Shown here: in pieces, positions 33,251 to 35,648 of the stretch | How positions within the stretch are numbered: position 1 is the first letter of the stretch | How the letters are laid out: each line of letters begins with the position of its first letter | Assembly (NCBI GenBank): GCA_012719445.1 | Contig: JAAYAH010000009.1 | Location: forward strand, 1-35,648 | From: Actinomycetales bacterium | Lineage (GTDB): Bacteria > Actinomycetota > Actinomycetes > Actinomycetales > Kineosporiaceae | Reading direction: 5' to 3' | Length of the DNA: 35,648 bases | The notes under the pieces: model-generated | Seen by the model: the letters and a program-made list of their open reading frames with translations, nothing else | Database searches by the model: none | Told to the model about the DNA's origin: nothing | Position numbers and translations under genes: made by a program

Positions 33251-33303
33251 CGGCACTCCCCGAGTCGCGGTCACCACCGCGACGTCCGGAAAGGAGCACG
33301 TGA

Positions 33304-35648
33304 GTGGTCACCAGACAGCACCGGGCGGGCAACCGGCTCGCCGTGGCCGTGGTGGGTGCGGGAGCCGTCACCGCCGCCCTGCTCACCGCGACGACCTCCC
33401 CGGCCGCGGGAGCCGCCCCGACCCTGACCACGACCCCCTACGGGAACCTGGCCGAGGCGCTGCAGAAGTCCGTCTACTTCTACGACGCCGAGGAGTCGGG
33501 TCCCTCCCGCTCCATGGGCCAGCAGCCGCTGGAGTGGCGCGGGGACTCCGAGCCGACGGATGCCCGGATCCCGCTGGAGTCCGGCGGCTCGGGGACGACC
33601 GACCTCGCGCTCACCGGGACGAACCTGCCTGCGGCGCTCATCAGCCAGTACCGCGAGGTCCTCGACCCGGACGGCGACGGGTTCCTCGACCTGTCCCAGG
33701 GGTTCCACGACGCCGGTGACCACGTGAAGTTCGGGCTCCCGCAGTCCTACACCGCCTCCACGCTGGCCTGGGGCGTCTACGAGTTCAAGGACGCCTACGT
33801 CAGGACCGGCAGCTACGACCACGTCATGGAGGAGCTGCGCTGGTTCAGCGACTACCTCCTCCGGTCGACGTTCCGGGACGCGTCGGGCAAGGTCATCGCC
33901 TTCAACTACATGGTCGGCCGGGGCGGCGTCGACCACACCTACTGGGGCCCGCCGGAGCTGCAGGACGGCGCCAAGTACCCGCGGCCGGCGACCTTCGCCT
34001 ACCCCGCGGGGTCGGGCTGGTCCGCGGCCCCGGCTGCCGACCAGGCGGCCGAGGCCGCCGCTGCCCTCGCCCTGATGTCCCTGGTCACCCGGGACGACGA
34101 CGCCACGTACGCGGCACGGTGCCTCGACGTCGCCGAGGCGTTGTACGCCTTCGCCGCGGCCAACCGCGGCATGGGTAACGGCGACGGGTTCTACCCCTCC
34201 TCCTCCGACGCCGACGACCTGTCCTGGGCCGCGGTGTGGCTGTACGTCGCCACCGGCACCGAGGACTTCGTCGACGACATCATCGCCAAGGGCAGCGACG
34301 GCAACTACACGGGCTACCTGAAGGCGATCATCTCGGGTCCCGGCAGCACCTGGCAGAACATCTGGGTCCACTCCTGGGACAGCGTCTGGGGTGGGGTCTT
34401 CGCCAAGCTCGCCCCTGCGGCCGCCGACGTGATCCCGGCATCCGATCTCGAGACCTACTGGTACTTCTTCCGCTGGAACGCCGAGTACTGGACCGCGGGA
34501 GCTGTCCGGCACGCCGACCCCAACGACGGCAACTACCTCAAGGCCAGCCCTGCCGGCTACAGCGTCATCTCGACCTGGGGCTCCGCCCGCTACAACACCG
34601 CGGCCCAGCTCCAGGCCCTCGTCTACCGCAAGTACTGCGCCGACGACCCGGGCGGCTCCACCGAGAAGGGCGTCCAGCTCTCGCAGTGGGCGCTGTCCCA
34701 GATGAACTACATCATGGGGGACAACCCGCTGAGCCGGTCCTACATCGTCGGCTTCACCGCGAACTCCGCCGACCACTACGCCTCGCACCCGCACCACCGG
34801 GCGGCGCACGGCTCCTCGACCAACAGCATGCTCGACCCGGTCGACCACCGGCACACGCTGTGGGGCGCCCTCGTCGGCGGACCGGACACGACGGACCAGC
34901 ACGAGGACGTGACGACCGACTACGTCTACAACGAGGTCGCGATCGACTACAACGCCGGCTTCGTCGGCGCCCTCGCCGGGCTCTACACGTACTTCGGCTC
35001 CGGGCAGACGGTGACCCCGTGGACACCGCCGGCCGAGCCGGCCGAGACCGCGTACTACGCGAAGGCGAAGCTGGAGCAGGACAGCGACCAGCGCACCCAG
35101 GTCACCGTCGAGGTCAACAACCGGGCCACCCACCCGCCGGCCCTCGTCGACGACCTGTCCCTGCGCTACTACTTCGACATCAGCGAGCTGGTCGCCAGGG
35201 GCCAGAGCATCAGCGCCGTGTCCACCGCGATCTACTACGACGAGTCGGGCACCCTCAACGGGTCACCCGCGAAGATCACCGGACCGACGCAGGCCTCCGG
35301 GAACGTCTACTACGTCGAGATCTCGTGGGCCGGGATCGCGTTCTGGGGCAAGCGGGAGCTGCAGTTCGGACTCATCGCCGGACAGGACAGCAGTTGGCAG
35401 TCCAACTGGGACAGCTCCAACGACCCCAGCCTGGTCGGCGTCTCCGGTGCCGCCCTCGCCGAGTCGGTCAACATCCCGGTGTACCGGGACGGCGTCCGGG
35501 TCTTCGGTGAGGAACCAGGCGGTACCCCGACCACCACGAGAACCACCACCACCACGAGAACCACCACCACGCGTCCCACCACGACGACGACCACGACGAG
35601 CACCACCACGCGGCCGACGACGACCACCACGACCCGGCCGACCACCAC
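33304..35648 (+). CDS. Secreted GH9 cellulase with CBM3 module, 3' partial (runs off the window)
   Basis: Paralogue of the cellulase at 30087. From GTG 33304 (AAAGGAG 7 nt upstream) the frame is open for 781 codons to the window edge, so a closed-frame search does not report it. Signal peptide about 1-38 (RLAVAVVGAGAVTAALLTAT...AAGAA); GH9 domain with DAGDHVKFG (Asp136, Asp139), SHPHHRAAHGS and catalytic acid Glu544 in YNEVAIDYNAG; CBM3 about 580-735 (LRYYFDISE, EISWAGIAFWGKRELQFG, NWDSSNDPS); from about 740 a Thr/Arg/Pro linker like that of the first enzyme, in which the window ends. A C-terminal CBM2 is expected beyond the edge. Many loop residues differ from copy 1, so the two enzymes may differ in product pattern. 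Confidence 0.93.
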   Translation, partial: MVTRQHRAGNRLAVAVVGAGAVTAALLTATTSPAAGAAPTLTTTPYGNLAEALQKSVYFYDAEESGPSRSMGQQPLEWRGDSEPTDARIPLESGGSGTTDLALTGTNLPAALISQYREVLDPDGDGFLDLSQGFHDAGDHVKFGLPQSYTASTLAWGVYEFKDAYVRTGSYDHVMEELRWFSDYLLRSTFRDASGKVIAFNYMVGRGGVDHTYWGPPELQDGAKYPRPATFAYPAGSGWSAAPAADQAAEAAAALALMSLVTRDDDATYAARCLDVAEALYAFAAANRGMGNGDGFYPSSSDADDLSWAAVWLYVATGTEDFVDDIIAKGSDGNYTGYLKAIISGPGSTWQNIWVHSWDSVWGGVFAKLAPAAADVIPASDLETYWYFFRWNAEYWTAGAVRHADPNDGNYLKASPAGYSVISTWGSARYNTAAQLQALVYRKYCADDPGGSTEKGVQLSQWALSQMNYIMGDNPLSRSYIVGFTANSADHYASHPHHRAAHGSSTNSMLDPVDHRHTLWGALVGGPDTTDQHEDVTTDYVYNEVAIDYNAGFVGALAGLYTYFGSGQTVTPWTPPAEPAETAYYAKAKLEQDSDQRTQVTVEVNNRATHPPALVDDLSLRYYFDISELVARGQSISAVSTAIYYDESGTLNGSPAKITGPTQASGNVYYVEISWAGIAFWGKRELQFGLIAGQDSSWQSNWDSSNDPSLVGVSGAALAESVNIPVYRDGVRVFGEEPGGTPTTTRTTTTTRTTTTRPTTTTTTTSTTTRPTTTTTTRPTT

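Larger units (their letters stand above)
32802..33303. other. 502-bp region between the cellulase genes
   Basis: No gene is supported. In order it holds a terminator hairpin (32842-32881), an array of degenerate 12-15 nt repeats (32920-33051), a CRP-like dyad inside a 7-bp inverted repeat (33081-33102), a 16-bp GC palindrome (33216-33231), a CelR-type operator with two changes (33237-33250) and AAAGGAG 7 nt before the second GTG start. Confidence 0.75.

Noticed and set aside
33126-33719. 197-codon plus-strand frame before the second cellulase
   Set aside because: Out of frame with the GH9 gene that covers the same DNA and without recognisable content; the GTG 33304 frame encodes the real protein.
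34236-35510. 424-codon plus-strand frame
   Set aside because: Shadow frame within the second cellulase, Arg/His-rich, with no domain.

Overview
The window comes from a very GC-rich chromosome with GTG starts, short gaps and many 4-8 nt gene overlaps. The gene order mrp / tatB-htrA-rseA-sigE / O-methyltransferase / DUF3117-tag-DivIVA-like-folP2 / LOG / dapE-dapD follows the mycobacterial Rv1229c-Rv1201c block, inverted. It is therefore an actinobacterial chromosome, probably near Pseudonocardiales or Frankiales-like lineages. Genus cannot be fixed from the sequence. The tandem secreted GH9 cellulases suggest a plant-matter degrader. I see no tRNA, rRNA, CRISPR array, transposase or phage gene.

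Layout. (1) 1-3260: nonulosonic (sialic-like) acid genes. An SGNH acyltransferase tail, cut by the window edge, converges on a neuB-type synthase; the synthase is coupled to a fusion of CMP-sugar synthetase and HAD phosphatase. (2) 3324-5366: a diguanylate cyclase with a LacI-like sugar-sensor domain. (3) 5516-12404: mrp, then an envelope-stress operon read leftward (sigE, zinc anti-sigma factor, RseB-like sensor, HtrA protease, TatB), and a divergent O-methyltransferase with a small gene. (4) 12424-19274: housekeeping genes (leucyl aminopeptidase, DUF3117, Tag glycosylase, DivIVA-like membrane protein, FolP2-type DHPS paralogue, DUF3846-like protein, two LOG/TIGR00730 proteins and a small conserved protein). 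(5) 19503-22217: a second diguanylate cyclase with a helical N-terminus and a 370-residue disordered tail.

(6) 22223-29736: diaminopimelate/lysine genes dapE, dapD and dapC, with a membrane-anchored lysozyme-like protein, citrate synthase, 7Fe ferredoxin and a GNAT acetyltransferase. (7) 30087-35648: two tandem GH9 cellulases. The second runs off the window and has no in-frame stop, so a scan for closed reading frames misses it.

The most interesting part is the cellulase control region. The two paralogues arose by a tandem duplication with a period of about 3.22 kb that includes about 220 bp of promoter. Comparing the two copies shows conserved islands at one constant offset: a CRP-like dyad, then exactly the same distance later a CelR/CebR-type TGGGAGCGCTCCCA operator (perfect in copy 1, two changes in copy 2), then the ribosome binding site. 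Between the cellulases lie a strong terminator hairpin and an unexplained array of about ten degenerate 12-15 nt repeats. Elsewhere at least seven genes carry an exact TANNNT box 6-7 nt before the start codon, the mark of leaderless transcripts.
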